Assembly: GCA_023313575.1 (NCBI GenBank)
Contig: JAJTTP010000009.1
Span: 1,178,001-1,242,000 of the forward strand
DNA length: 64,000 nucleotides
DNA from: Eutypella sp. D-1
Taxonomy: Eukaryota > Ascomycota > Sordariomycetes > Xylariales > Diatrypaceae
Direction: 5' to 3'
Of this stretch, positions 10,524 to 22,128 are shown piece after piece. How positions within the stretch are numbered: position 1 is the first letter of the stretch; each line of letters opens with the position of its first letter. A program made the translations under genes and the position numbers. The notes under the pieces are model-generated. The model searched no databases and was not told where the DNA came from. It saw only the letters and a program-made list of their open reading frames with translations.

Positions 10524-13219
10524 ATGAGAATGGAACCTTCTTCATCTCCATCGTTCCGCCACGGGACAGCGGGCAATGGTGCTGTAACTGCTGTAGTGAC
10601 GCCCGTACAGTCCAATGTACATTCCAACGAGCCGGAATCAACCTCGGCAAATCAGAGAGCAACGAAGAGGAGCCAGAATCTCAGTCAGGGGGAGCAGCCA
10701 GATGGCCATGAATACAAACGGCGAAGACGCGCATTTTCCTGTTTATCTTGCCAGGTGGGTACCTACTGTAGACGTAGATGTTGACCTACCTACCTATATA
10801 GGATCATTCAAAATTAATTGGGGGGGATTAACCTTGGCTTCGTAGAAATTGAAATGCCGCTGCGAATATGAACCAGGAAGTGGCGGGTGCCATCGTTGCC
10901 AAACACTGAGGTCCGTATTCGAGGCTATAGTGTGAACCTGAATCGAAAGCTGAACAATTGATGCCATAGGATCGAGTGCTCACTTGCTGCAGAGCATAGC
11001 AAAAAAATTTCGCTGCTATCGGGCCCTTCTGCTATGCAGAACGGACCAAGCATCGAGGAACGGTAGGACATCCCACTAGCCACGAGATTAGAATGCTCAT
11101 CACTCTTACTTAGGCTTCAGCGTTACGAGGATGCCTTGAAGGACATACAGATGACAATCGCGGACCTGAAAGCTCATGGCCAACAGCACTCTCACTCGCT
11201 TAGAAATGCGGACACCCCCTATGTAGACGAAGGGAAGAGGAATGAGAGGGACGAGAGATGTAGCAAACAGGCACCGATTTCAATGCCTGCAGATAGCGGT
11301 ACCAAGTCAGCTCCTGTTGTAGTTCTGAGAGAGATCAATGCGCAGGTCTCCAAGGGATACAGGAGACTTCTCCAGCACGCCAATCTAGACCTGGTAGAAC
11401 TTGGGATGTTGGATGAGCGCACTGCGAAGGAGCTGATCAGAATGTGAGCGAACACGGGTGATTCCATCCATGCATGTTCGGTCCGAACGGGTCAAGCATG
11501 ATAGTAAATGATGTGGGATGTTAACATGTAACCAGGTTCTCGCATTATCAGGGGCATGACTTGATTGTCTGCGATGCGGAGGATTTAACCCGGAGAGGAG
11601 ATCAGCACAAGGCATCGGCCTTCCTACACAGCGTATGCTGTTTGCACGGGATCGCGTATCGTCAAGATCTCTACGGCACCCCGATGCACCGTCAGATCTA
11701 CGAGGAAGTCCGCATGACGCTTGGCCAAGCTTTGCTGTCGAGCCCACTCACGCTGGCCGAGATCAACGCGGTATTCCTGATGAGCAACAATGCGAACACA
11801 CCGAGTAAGGTAAGACTCGCACACTGCCTTTTTCTCGGGCTCATGAGAGCTGACTACATTCAACAGCAAGGAGATGAGTATATTGATAGCTGGCTTCTTA
11901 CCGGATATTGCGCCAAACAGGCAATGCTCAGTATAAGCTTCTCCAAGATTATGAACAGGGTCAATAGTCATACAGCAACAGTCGAAGACCAACGGGCTAT
12001 GCGGTTGTTTTCCTTGATTTGCCACCACCATCTCCAGTACGTGCTGAACCTACCTGCCCACAGTTGACCTTCCCGCCACGACAGGCGACGACGCTAAATG
12101 TGACGAACAGATGGGCAGCGACCACAGGCCGACCGTCCATAATCCCTGCAGCGTATATAAACCAGTGCAATATCCTGCATAGCTTCCGCGATGCGACTAT
12201 GCAAGACGGGATGCTTATTGCAGAGACGGCACTTTACTCGGAGCTACATCAAAAGCTTAACCGACATGCCTACCCTGGTGATGGAGGCGAGTGCGACGAT
12301 TTTACGTCTTGGAGACAGAAATGGGACTATCTATGGGGTGAGAGACTATTCCTATTGCCATCCGCCCTCGCGATGTTTTGAAGTGATAATGTAGTGGTAA
12401 TGCGGGCTGCGCAGGATAGATCTGACGTACGATTTAGGGCTACCGACATCATCAACGCTGAGGATGGGATACCACGCTGCATGCCTGATCTTGGATCTCC
12501 GATGCCTAGAAGAAAACGGCGGAACGTTGCGCCCGCAGGTATTCCTCTCTGACGAAGACGCCGACACGAGAAGCGACGATGGGCAGCCAGAGACGCATCC
12601 AGGAGTGGGTAAGCACAGCGAGGGAGTAGAGAAAGAGAACGCCATGAGAGCTCATGCGTGCAAGCATGCAAAGCTCATGCTCGAGACATTCTTGGAAATG
12701 CCATCGGCACTTGCAGACTCGGTAACGACTTGCATGTGTCTCTGCATCGCATACTGCGCGCTTGTGCTGGCATATTACGAGGAATCTCAGTCTAGGGTAT
12801 CTGATCAAGCGAGTCTCGACCTAATCACCCGCGTTGAAAACTGGGCTAGACACGCGCCCGGAAAGGCCTGGTCTTTCAAGTATGGCGAGTTGGCCAAACG
12901 CAAGGTAGAAGCGCGGATCAACAAAGCGAAGGGGACCGATAATAGTGACGGGAAACGAAGCAATGGGGCCGGTCAACCAACGCGAGACCATGCTGCTTTC
13001 CAAGAACATCTGACCAGGCCGGAAATAATCTCGGGAGACAATCTAGAACAGTCACACCTTGGCTCGGGGGATGCGGGTATAGGTGGCTTTGACGCGGGTG
13101 AATGGGCCTCTCCAGGACAGTCGTTCGACTCTGCGACGGTCACGCCAGGCTTCGAGCAGAACCCCTTTCCTAGTTTAGAATATTTCTTTGGTGGTGGATT
13201 TTACGACTTCACGAGATAA
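10524..13219 (+). CDS. Zn2Cys6 fungal transcription factor
   Basis: Predicted binuclear zinc-cluster DNA-binding regulator acting in the nucleus; target genes unknown. Proposed exons: 10524-10754, 10846-10910, 10970-11062, 11114-11443, 11536-11809, 11867-12036, 12111-12337, 12420-13219, giving 729 residues in one frame. Joining exons 1-3 creates an intact cluster, C73-X2-C-X6-C-X8-C-X2-C-X6-C102, preceded by a basic KRRRR run; an extra cysteine (81) lies inside the X6 spacer. A coiled-coil-like LQRYEDALKDIQ segment follows. The middle and C-terminal parts (DSWLLTGYCAKQA, HLQWAATTGRPSIIP, DLTYDLGLPTSSTLRMGYHA) resemble the middle homology region of PrtT/War1-type activators. The 57-nt intron at 11810-11866 is in frame without a stop, so retention is possible. 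Introns 1 and 6 are less certain than the rest. The gene starts about 280 bases after the RIP block. Confidence 0.85.
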
Positions 13220-14352
13220 GTCCTGGAGATGACGCCCGACAACATAACACGGGTTATAATGTCCATTTGTGGTCGTTGGCCACTGTGGTTCATTTGATTC
13301 TTACCATATTAGATATTGTATTGGGTCTGAGGTGTCGGGGGTTGGAGATAACCGGACAAGGCCGGGCGGGAGTGATAGCGGTCGGGGTTCGCCGGTAGGC
13401 CGGTCATATCTCTAAGTATCTGTCTGCCAGCCATATGTATAGGCATCCATGGATTAATAAGGGCCCCAATATACCTACCTACCATCTGAATCTGTCGAAG
13501 CAACCTTGATAAATGGATTCCCCAGGCTAGGCAGCCAGGGCTGTCAGGCCAAGGCTACTTGGGTTACCAGCAGAGTTTGTCTTTTTGTGATGCCAACTAC
13601 CACCTTATGTAGGTACACAGGTGCACTGCTACTGTATGCCGAAACGTTGGAGACATTCAGGTGGGCGGGCGGCTGAAGGTAATTGATACACTCCCATTTA
13701 TGGTGGTGATGTCAGTGGCGGAGGGGCATATATTGCAATACCACCAGGCACAGTATGATGATTACCTCGCTGGGTAAATAACGATACCAATATCAATATC
13801 AATACTTAGGTATTGTAAGCAGCAAGTGATCTGTTTCCAAACCAAGGTTACCAGCAAATGCTAAATAAGTATTTGTTTAGGTATGTTGTTAGGAGGTATA
13901 GAAGCTTCTTCGTTGGATTCTAGAACAGTATAACGAAAATCCCATCTAGAGTGGTGGATTGAATTGCCAATTGATTGATTGGGCTTTGCTTTGGGGGGGG
14001 GGGGGAGGGGGGTTTGTTTGCTGGACTCACTTGGAGTAGGTACAACCAACTTATAGCTTGCCCCAGGTACCTAATAACTACCTGCCTGGATACTTAGGTA
14101 CATAGGTACTTTAAGAAAGCGCATAAATTTCTCTGCACCTTTAAACTTTTTTTTTTACTTTCTTTGATTTTGCACTTTGCGCTCCGTAATCGACTACCAA
14201 GATCTTCTTCCAAAAACTTCTACCTATCGTCTCCCCCGTGTTAGAGATAGCCTCGTTATCACTTCTCACTATCTGTCGGAAAAGAAAACTCGAAGTTACA
14301 TCCCTTTTTCTCGCTTTATCTCCTTATTAAGAGCAGAAGAAGCACAGTCAAG
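13220..14352. other. Intergenic region and promoter of the phosphoribosyltransferase gene
   Basis: No credible ORF. It holds a G-run (about 13992-14011, GGGGGGGGGGAGGGGGG type), TAGGTACC/TACCTAGG-like words at about 14066-14110, and pyrimidine-rich stretches at 14140-14350 just before the ATG at 14353, as is common in fungal promoters. Confidence 0.5.
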
Positions 14353-15377
14353 ATGGTGGAGAAACTTTACGTCACATATAACGATGTAAGTTCCTATCAA
14401 TTTTCCTATCAATTTTCCTATCACCCCTCCTTAGGCCACCCTCAGCCCTGGCTGGCTGGAGTTGCCCCGCGATGGCCTCTCGCAACTCCTGCATACTTCC
14501 AAGATTATGCGCCCTGCCCTCATCTCAACGTGACTCTAAATACATAAGAAGCATGTTGTGATCGCCATCATGCGCTTACATAAAATCGTTCTATTCTCGA
14601 TATCGCGCCATTGCGCCTATCGCGCCCTACCCAGCTACTGACGATCATTAGGTCCACAAGTTATGTCAGGAGGCGGCCCCGAAGCTGCTTTCCACATGCC
14701 AACCACAACTGATGATCGCCATCGGCGGCGGAGGCTACGTGCCCGCGAGAATCTTGCGCTCCTTCCTGAAGCAGCCCGGCACCCCCAACATCCCCATCCA
14801 GGCCATCGGCCTGTCCCTGTACGAAGAGCTGCCCGTCGCAGACTCGTCCGAAACCGGTGTCGGCGCCGTCGATAGGATCGGTACCAAGGTCACCCGAACA
14901 CAATGGCTTGACTTTTCGAGCCTGGGCTCGATGAAGAACCTCGTCGGGAAGCGCATCTTGATCGTGGACGAGGTCGACGACACCCGGACAACCCTTGAGT
15001 ACGCCGTCAAGGAGCTGGAGAAGGATGTAGAGGCCGTGCGGCAGAAGATCGGTCCCGATGGCGAGAAGACCGAATTCAGCATCTTTGTCCTCCACGTACG
15101 TGAATAATTGTTGACCCCCCATGCATCCTTTGGCGTAGCAGCCTCGTCCTCTAGGCTGAAGGCTGACTTTTCCTTTTCCCCCTCTCTCCGCACACAGAAC
15201 AAGGACAAGGTGAAGAAGGGAACCCTGCCGTCCGATATGATGGAGAGTGATAAGTACTTGGCGGCGAGGACGGTAGGTGATGTTTGGATCTGTTACCCAT
15301 GGGAGGCGACAGATATCGACGAACACGACCGACTCGCGAGTCAACAGAGAGGCCAGAACGGGACCCTCAGCCCATGA
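14353..15377 (+). CDS. XPT1: Purine (xanthine/hypoxanthine-guanine) phosphoribosyltransferase
   Basis: Transfers phosphoribosyl from PRPP to a 6-oxopurine in cytosolic purine salvage. Exons 14353-14385, 14652-15095 and 15198-15377 give 218 residues, close to yeast Hpt1 (221). The sequence follows Hpt1 from end to end: VHKLCQ, IAIGGGGYVPARIL (from residue 33), LSLYEEL, and the PRPP loop VDEVDDTRTT (about 116-125), then FSIFVLH, KGTLPSDMM and a C-terminal YPWEATDIDEHDR. All key acidic residues of the PRPP loop are present. Intron 1 (266 nt) falls after codon 11 and starts GTAAGT with a short tandem TTCCTATCAAT repeat. Fungi name this family XPT1 or HPT1, and base preference cannot be read from sequence. 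It is convergent with the OXLD1-like gene. Confidence 0.93.
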
Positions 15378-15782
15378 GCGGAAGATAGGCTCCGAGTAGA
15401 CGAGTATCACGGGGAGCTAATGGGAAAGGGCCATGCCATCACCAAAAATAGACTTGCCATAGTAAGGCTGATAGACAACCTAGCAACCTGATGTGGGCCT
15501 AAGCGGGTTATCGGTGTTGCATAGGCTGCACAGGCTGCAGGGGTTTTTATTCTAAGGGTGGCCCCTACTCGCGTAGAAGCTAACATATGCATGCCTTTCG
15601 CTACCATATTGATGGGTGACTGTATTACCAACATTAACACGGACTGTATTAGGCCGAAGAAAGACGAGGTATATATAGTTATAGTTTAATCAAATCTCCT
15701 TACACTCGTGACAATACAATGCGCAGGGTGCTGACGCCGTCGTCGATACCAGGCGCAGGGAGGGGGGAAGGGGGGTTAGGGG
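15378..15782. other. Convergent 3' intergenic spacer
   Basis: This 405-base gap lies between the stop codons of two convergent genes and must hold both 3' UTRs. I see no ORF or RNA gene in it. A C/G-rich run on the OXLD1 side (about 15755-15782) lies just past that gene's stop. Confidence 0.5.
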
Positions 15783-16694
15783 CTATGCCCCGAAGGTCCC
15801 CTCGCGCGCATGCTTCTCCTTGAGCCGCTTTTCCTGCTTCATGAACTCCCGAATGCCGACGGGGACATTCTTGTACAGGTCATCGTCCCAGAGGTCCTTG
15901 GCGATCTTAGGGCGATCGGCCTTCTTGAGGTCTGCCTTCCAGTTGGTCTCGCTACCCCCACCGTCGTCATCCATGCTGACGGCGCTCGCGGCGGGGGGCT
16001 GAGGACTAGGCGGAGCGCCCTTGATGGCGCTGACGGCTCCTGGTACCTCCTTCGACGGCGGCGCACCGTGTGCCCGCTGGGCCTCGAGGGCTTTCTCGGC
16101 CTTGGAAGAGGCGGCGACCCACTCTTCCATCTCGTCCCGGTAGCGCTCCCAGACGCAATTCACACACCCGCTCATGCAGCAGTTGTCCGGCTCGTCGGGC
16201 CGCGGGGGTACGAGGACGCCGGCGATCGTGGTGCTCCGCTTGCGCAGAGCGGCCAAGCGTTCGGCCCTCTCGATGGGACCGGCGAGCCGGGAGCCGAAGA
16301 CGATGCGCGCCTTCTCCTGAGCGGTGGAGGGCGGCGGGGTGGGTTCGGGAGGGACGGTAGTAGTAGAGTCGGCTTTGGAAGCGGGGGGCGTTTTCGCATT
16401 GTCGTTGGTGGGTTTGGGCTTCTTAGGCGGGGGTTTCTTGACGGTGGTTCGCGGGGACTTAGGGGAGGTGGTGGGGGGTTGCTCAGGCTTGACATCGGGG
16501 ACGGGTTGCGGTTCTATGAGGATGGACTCGTAGTATGGACCGAGGGGGACGGCCTGTTCGCTGGACTCGCCGGGGGTGCTGGTAGGTAGTTTGGCGTTGG
16601 TCTTCCGGGAGGTGAAGCTGAAAGAGGCGCGCCGTACTGGAAGGCTTCCAGTTGCCTCTGGGAAGACCCTGGCGACCCGTAGAAGTGGTCTCAT
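15783..16694 (-). CDS. Oxidoreductase-like (OXLD1/PF09791) mitochondrial protein
   Basis: Single-exon, 303 residues. The N-terminus (MRPLLRVARVFPEATG...RRASFSFTSRK) is basic and Ser/Thr-rich without acidic residues near the start, as in a mitochondrial presequence. A long Pro/Lys/Thr-rich, probably disordered segment follows (about 60-125). The recognisable part is the small oxidoreductase-like domain around residues 164-192, PPRPDEPDNCC then SGCVNCVWERY, with cysteines at 172, 173, 177 and 180. The C-terminus is charged and ends in a helix-like KQEKRLKEKHA. Human OXLD1 shares this Cys motif; its biochemical role is unknown despite the name. The neighbouring gene at 17657 is divergent and shares a roughly 960-base upstream region. 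Confidence 0.82.
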   Translation of the reverse strand: MRPLLRVARVFPEATGSLPVRRASFSFTSRKTNAKLPTSTPGESSEQAVPLGPYYESILIEPQPVPDVKPEQPPTTSPKSPRTTVKKPPPKKPKPTNDNAKTPPASKADSTTTVPPEPTPPPSTAQEKARIVFGSRLAGPIERAERLAALRKRSTTIAGVLVPPRPDEPDNCCMSGCVNCVWERYRDEMEEWVAASSKAEKALEAQRAHGAPPSKEVPGAVSAIKGAPPSPQPPAASAVSMDDDGGGSETNWKADLKKADRPKIAKDLWDDDLYKNVPVGIREFMKQEKRLKEKHAREGTFGA

Positions 16695-17656
16695 GCTCGG
16701 GGTGGGGGGCGAGGGGGAGGGGGGTTAGATGGCTGGAAAGGTGCTGGCAATACAAATACAAGTGATGTGAGGTTTCAGTAATGACTTTAATAAGTTAAAA
16801 TGCGATTGTGGTTCGTGTATTGATATTTGAGCATCTAGAGCTCTAAATATGTAGGTGGAGAGAAAATAGCAAAGTTCCGGGTTGAGTGTTGTTAAGCCAA
16901 GTCGGACAGCATGGATGGGAATAACCAGGTTGCAAAGGTTTGCGTTTACGATTATGTTACAAGAAAGGGCAGAGGCGGATAGAAGGATACAAGGAAATGG
17001 TTTATCGGCTAAGGATATTAAGTGCATACCTAATGCGACGCCGAGTACCTACTTAAAGTACCTACTTAGAGTACCTAGGTACAGTAAAATAGACGTCATT
17101 CAAGCTGTTTATTGTCACTCGGTTTGGAAGTACATGACCTCGGGATTATCTAATCTTTCCTCCGTACCTGGGAGTACCTGAAATAGGTACCTACCTAGGT
17201 ACCTGGTAGGGATCGATGTACCTTAGCCCCTCCAGGAAAGTCCCAACGCGCTGGTGCTGCTCTTGCTGCGCTATCTTGGCTATCAGTACAAGCAGCATCT
17301 GGCAATTGAAAGACGCGTCCAAGGTTACTTAAATTAAAACACAACATTACATCCATGGATCTATGGATTTGCTCGAGTAGTAGAGTGGATAATGCGGATA
17401 ATGCAAACAACAACAACAACATACTCCCGTCCCGACCGACCGTTACATAATAATTCCTGTATTTCACCTGCCTGGGCAGCCAGCGCCGCGGCCAGTCTCA
17501 TCCATAAAGGCCGATAAACACCATACATAACCTTGGAAACGCGCCTACAAAATCAGATAACCACGATAACCACGATAGTTACGATAGCCACGACAGCCAC
17601 GACATGGATGTTACCCGTATTGCTTGAACTCCCCTTGGTCCCTTATATATAATATA
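16695..17656. promoter_or_regulatory. Divergent promoter region with TACCTAGGTA clusters
   Basis: Shared upstream region of the OXLD1-like gene (-) and the gene at 17657 (+). TACCTACTTAAAGTACCTA-type words recur at about 17043-17085 and 17173-17212, and a CAA trinucleotide run lies near 17405-17420. No ORF is convincing. An in-frame ATG at 17624 lies upstream of the chosen start of the next gene. Confidence 0.45.
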
Positions 17657-19672
17657 ATGGAAACCTCCGCGCCGAAACGCCGGAAGACATCTCCTACTAA
17701 TGCCGTTCCTGTTCCGGCTCCCGTTCCGGCTCCCGTTCCCCCTTCTGGTTCCGCTGCCGGATCGACGACACCCACGCGACATGGCGCCGGCGGTTTGCCT
17801 TCCCGTACGCGGAGGATAGCCCAGAGACCCTCACCAAGGCCCTTGCCGCCCCCGCCTACAGAAGAAGAAGAACCCATAGATCCTTTTCGTGGTCGAGTTC
17901 TGCATCGCTCCCCTCCTACTGGTGTTCTTCCCACCGTGCCCGTGGTACCCGACGAAGAGCCAGAACTTCCCCCCACCCCTACAGAAAAGGGTATCACTGA
18001 TCCTGCCTCTGTGAACACCTCGCCCGCTGGAATCCATAACACGCCTTCCAAGCGCGCTTTGAGAAGCAAGGCCGCCGCCCTTACTGAGAAGCTCAAGAGT
18101 TCACCCCTGAAGCAGCCTCCTTTACGGCCATCCGATTTTACCCAACTGCCCCCAAAAGCTTCTTCTCGCCCCTTATCGAACCATTACCACAGCCATTACC
18201 ACAGTCAAACAGGAGATGATCAGGTTGGCGATACCAGCGATGCCATACACGAAGCCACAGAAAACCCAACAGAAAACCCAACAGACCCCGACCAGACTCC
18301 CGCGCCACATCCCTCGCGACAAATCAAAGAACCCGATCCCAACGCCGAACAGAAGGCAACCCGTGACTCTCTCCTTGCCGAGATCGCGCGACTGAGTGGT
18401 GACATTGACTTCGTAGCCAGAGAGAATGAAAGGCTGCAGAAACCACAGTCAGGGGGTAAAACACAGCGCGAACTATGGCCAGTCAAGGACAAGAGAAATC
18501 TGCTTGGTTTACTGCGCCGACATATCCTACCATCAACGCGCGAGCCACCTTCGACGAAGGGGGCAGACGAATTGTTATTGGCTGCCTTGAATCCGATCTC
18601 CTTCCTCCCTTTCAGCAAGGCCGACCAGGCAATGCCGGCCTTCTTTGATGCGCCCCGGCCACAGCCTGAGGGAGATGAAGAGAAGAACGAGAAGAACCCT
18701 CCTATCTCACATTACCCGATCCCTCTACCAGCAGAGGAGGAGCTGCCCTATCTCCAGGCTTTTGCGCCTCTGGCCTTCACATCCAAAGTCTCTATCCTCC
18801 CTCGAGACGAGTCCGATACCGCGAAACCACTCCTGCAGAGACATACCATCTCTGTCTCCTCCAACCCTCCCGGCTTGTTCGCCGCGAGGGTACAGATGAC
18901 GGTCAATACGAAAAATCTGTCGGTCGCGGAGCTCAGCGTGCCACAGTTAGACCCGTCCGCATCGAGAGAACTCGGGCCCTTCTTAGACAGGCTCATCCAC
19001 GGTCGAAACAACAACAGCGCACTGAATAGAAACGTGAGCGTCATCACCTGGGCAATGGGCGAATGGGTACGCCTGGCCACCCGGAGAGCTCGTTTCTGGT
19101 GCCTTGTCGAAAGAGACCTAGCAAGTCGGGAGGGGATTGCGAAATGCGTGAAGCGGATAAGAAAGGGCGGAAAAAGGGGGGCAGCCGACCTCGATGCGGA
19201 CGAAGAGGGTGACGAGGACGGAGCCATGGACGAGTCGACCAATATTGGATCCGAAAAGTCTCGGGTTCGCAGGGCAGATTTGGCGCGGTACCTCGGGAAG
19301 AGCAGCTTTGACCTCGATCTTCCCGGTCTGGGTAGTGCAGGTGATACACCATCGATCCGCATCCAATGGACTATCGAACTGGACTGGACTGGAGAAGCCC
19401 GTAGTAAGATGGGGTTGTTCGTGGCCGTCCCGGCGAGGTGTAAGTCTACTTCATCCACACAGCCCCTTTGCCCCCCCCCCCCTGCCCCTCCCCTCTTCCC
19501 CTATTGCAGACACGTCATCTAACCTCAAATCTCAATAGGGCACGGTCGTGATAAAGGAAGAAGCCTGGCTGGCCTTCCTGCCATGTTTGACAAGCTGGTC
19601 GGGAAGAAAGAGGACCCCATGAACGCGCTGAGGACTGTGGTGGCGCTGCTAGCAAGCGATGGGGGGAACTGA
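17657..19672 (+). CDS. Conserved-looking coiled-coil protein of unknown function
   Basis: Exons 17657-19439 and 19539-19672 give 638 residues. The start at 17657 (METSAPKRRKTSP) is preferred over the in-frame ATG at 17624 because it begins with a nuclear-localisation-like KRRK and the upstream codons look like leader. The first 230 residues are Pro/Ser/Thr-rich and disordered with short repeats (PVPAPVPAPV, HYHSHYHS, TENPTENPT). A short coiled coil follows (about 236-262, EIARLSGDIDFVARENERLQ), then a folded region ending across the intron in ELDWTGEARSKMGLFVAVPA, WHGRDKG and LPAMFDKLV. A disordered tail, coiled coil and terminal domain recall CENP-O/P-type (RWD) inner-kinetochore proteins, but I recognise no diagnostic motif, so this is a guess. 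It is convergent with DPM3. Confidence 0.75.
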
Positions 19673-20098
19673 ACGGATGCCACTTGCGACCTTTTTCTTG
19701 CGCGGGCCGGGGAGTCCAATGGGCACGGCATGGAGGGCGTCCCTCCTCATAAGTGCTTTATGGAGGGCTTGGGGAAGAAAAAATACACCTGGCGCGCGTG
19801 TTATCAACCATTGGCTCGCGATGCGGTGCAAGACAACTGCACATTACAATGAATAAGCTGCTTAGATTAGCTCGAAGCGTCTACCTCGAAGCGAGCTTGA
19901 GATATAGACATATAAATATATATATTGATACATGGGCCCGGGTTTATTGCGGCGATGGGCCCGAGACAACCGTGATGTGATGTATTTCCATGATTACAAG
20001 CTGCTAGCCCTAGCAGGCTCCCCCCCTCCGTAGATCTTCTTCTTCCGGTTGGTTTACCCGCGTCTCCCCCGTTTCCAGCAACATCTTTCTTTCTTTCT
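19673..20098. other. Convergent 3' spacer
   Basis: This separates the stop codons of the gene at 17657 and DPM3. It contains a TATA/ATAT-rich patch (about 19910-19930) and a CTTT repeat (20087-20100) that abuts the DPM3 stop. No ORF is convincing. Confidence 0.45.
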
Positions 20099-20601
20099 TT
20101 AGTCGACATCGACGCCCAATTTCCGCAGGTCGGTCTTGGCCAGCTCGATCTCGCCCATCAGCTCCTTGTGGGCGGCGGGTACGTCGTTGAAGGTCATGAC
20201 GTTCCAGCCGAGTCGGAAGAGGAGGTAGGCGCCGAAGGAGACGAGGGCCCAGAAGGGAAGCTAAAGAAGTGGCCAGTGAGCCCAGAGAGTCAGCGCAAAA
20301 GACACACCTTTGAACAAAAACACACTTGGGGAGACTTTGAGAGGGAGGGACGGATGGGTGGAGGGATGGATGGATGGACGGATGGACGTACGACCGGGAC
20401 GATCTCGCTCTGGACGAGGGGCGGCAGAGGAACGAGCTGCAGGTACAGGGCGAGGTAGAGCTAAAGTTCGGCAACGCCTTTCGTTAGAATAATTCCGCTG
20501 AGAATTTACGGTTATAGCGAAGAGTGGCAGAGAGAGGGCAAAGGGTCGCGTACGGAAGTCAGGAGGAGAGCGATCGAGATAGTCTGTTGAGCGCGCGTCA
20601 T
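20099..20601 (-). CDS. DPM3: Dolichol-phosphate mannosyltransferase subunit 3
   Basis: Small ER membrane subunit that anchors and stabilises the Dpm1 catalytic subunit, which makes dolichol-phosphate-mannose for N-glycans, O-mannosylation and GPI anchors. Exons in transcript order are 20554-20601, 20392-20460 and 20099-20260, giving 92 residues, the usual size. Two membrane helices are visible, about 6-27 (QTISIALLLTSLYLALYLQL) and about 38-58 (VLPFWALVSFGAYLLFRLGW). A C-terminal cytosolic coiled-coil tail follows (FNDVPAAHKELMGEIELAK), the part that binds Dpm1 in known homologues. All three exon joins are in phase 0. Both introns have CTTTAG or equivalent acceptors, and intron 2 carries a GGAT/GGAC minisatellite. 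No single ORF reveals this gene. Confidence 0.9.
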
Positions 20602-21412
20602 CTTGGCAGTGATCGGAGTATGGAGTACTGCGTGCTTATTTCATGTTCATGTCAGTTCACTCAGTTGCGGTTGCGGTTGCGGTTGCGGTGGTCGCGACGG
20701 GCATAGTCACGATATCACAATAAATCCATTAAAGCCACCTATGTAGATAGATAGATACTTATGTAGATATTATGTAGATAAATAAGCTTCAGGGCGACTC
20801 ACATTTAATCTTGACCTCGGGAAGGTTTGACAAAAAAAAAAAGAGGGAAGAGGAGCAGTCAATTGAAAGGTGATCGTCGCTAGATAACTACTGCCCAGTG
20901 ATTTAAGGTGAAGCTTTAGAGTAGGGGTGCCTCTGGGTGCGTGCAGTAAGTGATAAATCTGGTTGAATGAAGTTGCTGCGACGCGTTACTATAGTTATTA
21001 GTGTTCTGATACCTGTTAATTAACTACCCCCGTCTAGGGCTAGGTAGCTGCAAAATACTTGCTTAGTGCATTCTATGTGTTATTTGCATCTGTAGTTATG
21101 TGGTGTTTTGTTGCGAATCACTGTGTATTGGTATGCAAGTACCCCATCTAATTTTCTAGGTACCTAGATAGGGGATTCCCATTTCAGCTCGATTGTAAAA
21201 GGATGCTACACACGACAAGTATTACTACCCTCAGCCCTCAGTCGTACCGGTTTCCTGGCTGCATATCGCATCCAACCCCGTGACATTCTCCAGGGCAATG
21301 TCAAATATCTTACATCACTAGAATACAGTTATAGAACTAGAAGTCCTCCCCACGTGCTTAGAAGCCAGATAACGCCGAGGATGCAAGCCCTCAGGCCCTC
21401 GGTATGTTCAAA
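20602..21412. other. Intergenic region upstream of DPM3
   Basis: Contains a GGTTGC tandem (about 20666-20690), a GATA/TAGA repeat (about 20743-20756), a poly-A run (20832-20842) and a TAGGTACCTAGATAG word near 21158. The 3' UTR of the GPI-protein gene must lie at its right end. No ORF is convincing. Confidence 0.4.
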
Positions 21413-22128
21413 TCAAATGAAAGCCGCAGCTACTAGCCCCAACATCCCCAGCATAAGCTGCGAGCTGACTGCACCGACAGATGCTGCCGATATAGGTACA
21501 GTGCTGGGAGGTGCCTGGACCATACCTCCCGTAGAGCTGCTTGCCCCCGTGCCAAAGGCTACCGGCGGTGGTACGAGGGTAGACCCGGCATTCGAGGTTT
21601 GCGAACTGCTCAGGTTCTCACCAGGAACTATGATGGTAACTAGGCCAAGAAGGTTAGAAGATGAGCCTATCTGGGGGGATAAATTACTACAGTACCTGTC
21701 CCGGAGCAGCTGGATAGTGTCGACGTAGGGCTTTCCCCAGTGCCCACACCCATGAAGCTGGTTATGGTTGCCGGCGACGATAACGCCCATGCGCTCGACT
21801 CCGTAGACGTAGAGGATTCGGATAGAGGGGTTGGGAGCTCAAGGGAGGTAGTCCGTGTGATGTAGAGCGTCGAGGTAATCGTCCCGGATATCGTCTTGGT
21901 TTCCGTAAGCAAGGTGCTCAGGGAAAGGTCCGACGTGCTGCAACCACATTCCGTGCTGACTGTTATGGTAGTCGTAACGGTTTGTGGATTCATATCGCTT
22001 TCTTCAGAGGGGGTTGCTGCGCAGGCCAGTCTGCCCGGAGGGACGTCGCCACTGGCGTCGCTATCGTCCAGACCCAGCACGAAGGGAACCGGTAGGGTAA
22101 AAAGGGCTGTAATCACTAGGAGTCTCAT
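21413..22128 (-). CDS. Predicted GPI-anchored, Ser/Thr-rich cell-surface protein
   Basis: Exons in transcript order are 21696-22128 and 21413-21639 (56-nt intron), giving 219 residues. I chose the ATG at 22128, not the in-frame one at 22188, because MRLLVITALFTLPVPFVLG is a clean signal peptide at that start. The body is rich in Ser, Thr and Pro (TVTTTITVSTECGCSTSD, SLSTLLTETKT), suited to heavy O-mannosylation, with three cysteines. The spliced C-terminus ends in a small-residue stretch and a hydrophobic tail (SQLMLGMLGLVAAAFI), as in GPI attachment signals. No enzymatic domain is seen. Proteins of this kind sit in the cell wall or plasma membrane; the exact role is unknown. DPM3 next door serves GPI and O-mannose synthesis, but proximity alone does not prove a link. 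Confidence 0.72.

Noticed and set aside
14661..15410. 249-codon ORF on the minus strand
   Set aside because: Lies antisense over the phosphoribosyltransferase exons, whose frame carries the PRPP motif; a codon-bias shadow.
15810..16589. 259-codon Gly-rich ORF on the plus strand
   Set aside because: Antisense to the Pro-rich OXLD1-like gene; glycine runs are complements of its proline codons.
18748..19458. 236-codon ORF on the minus strand
   Set aside because: Antisense to the coiled-coil gene at 17657, no domain.
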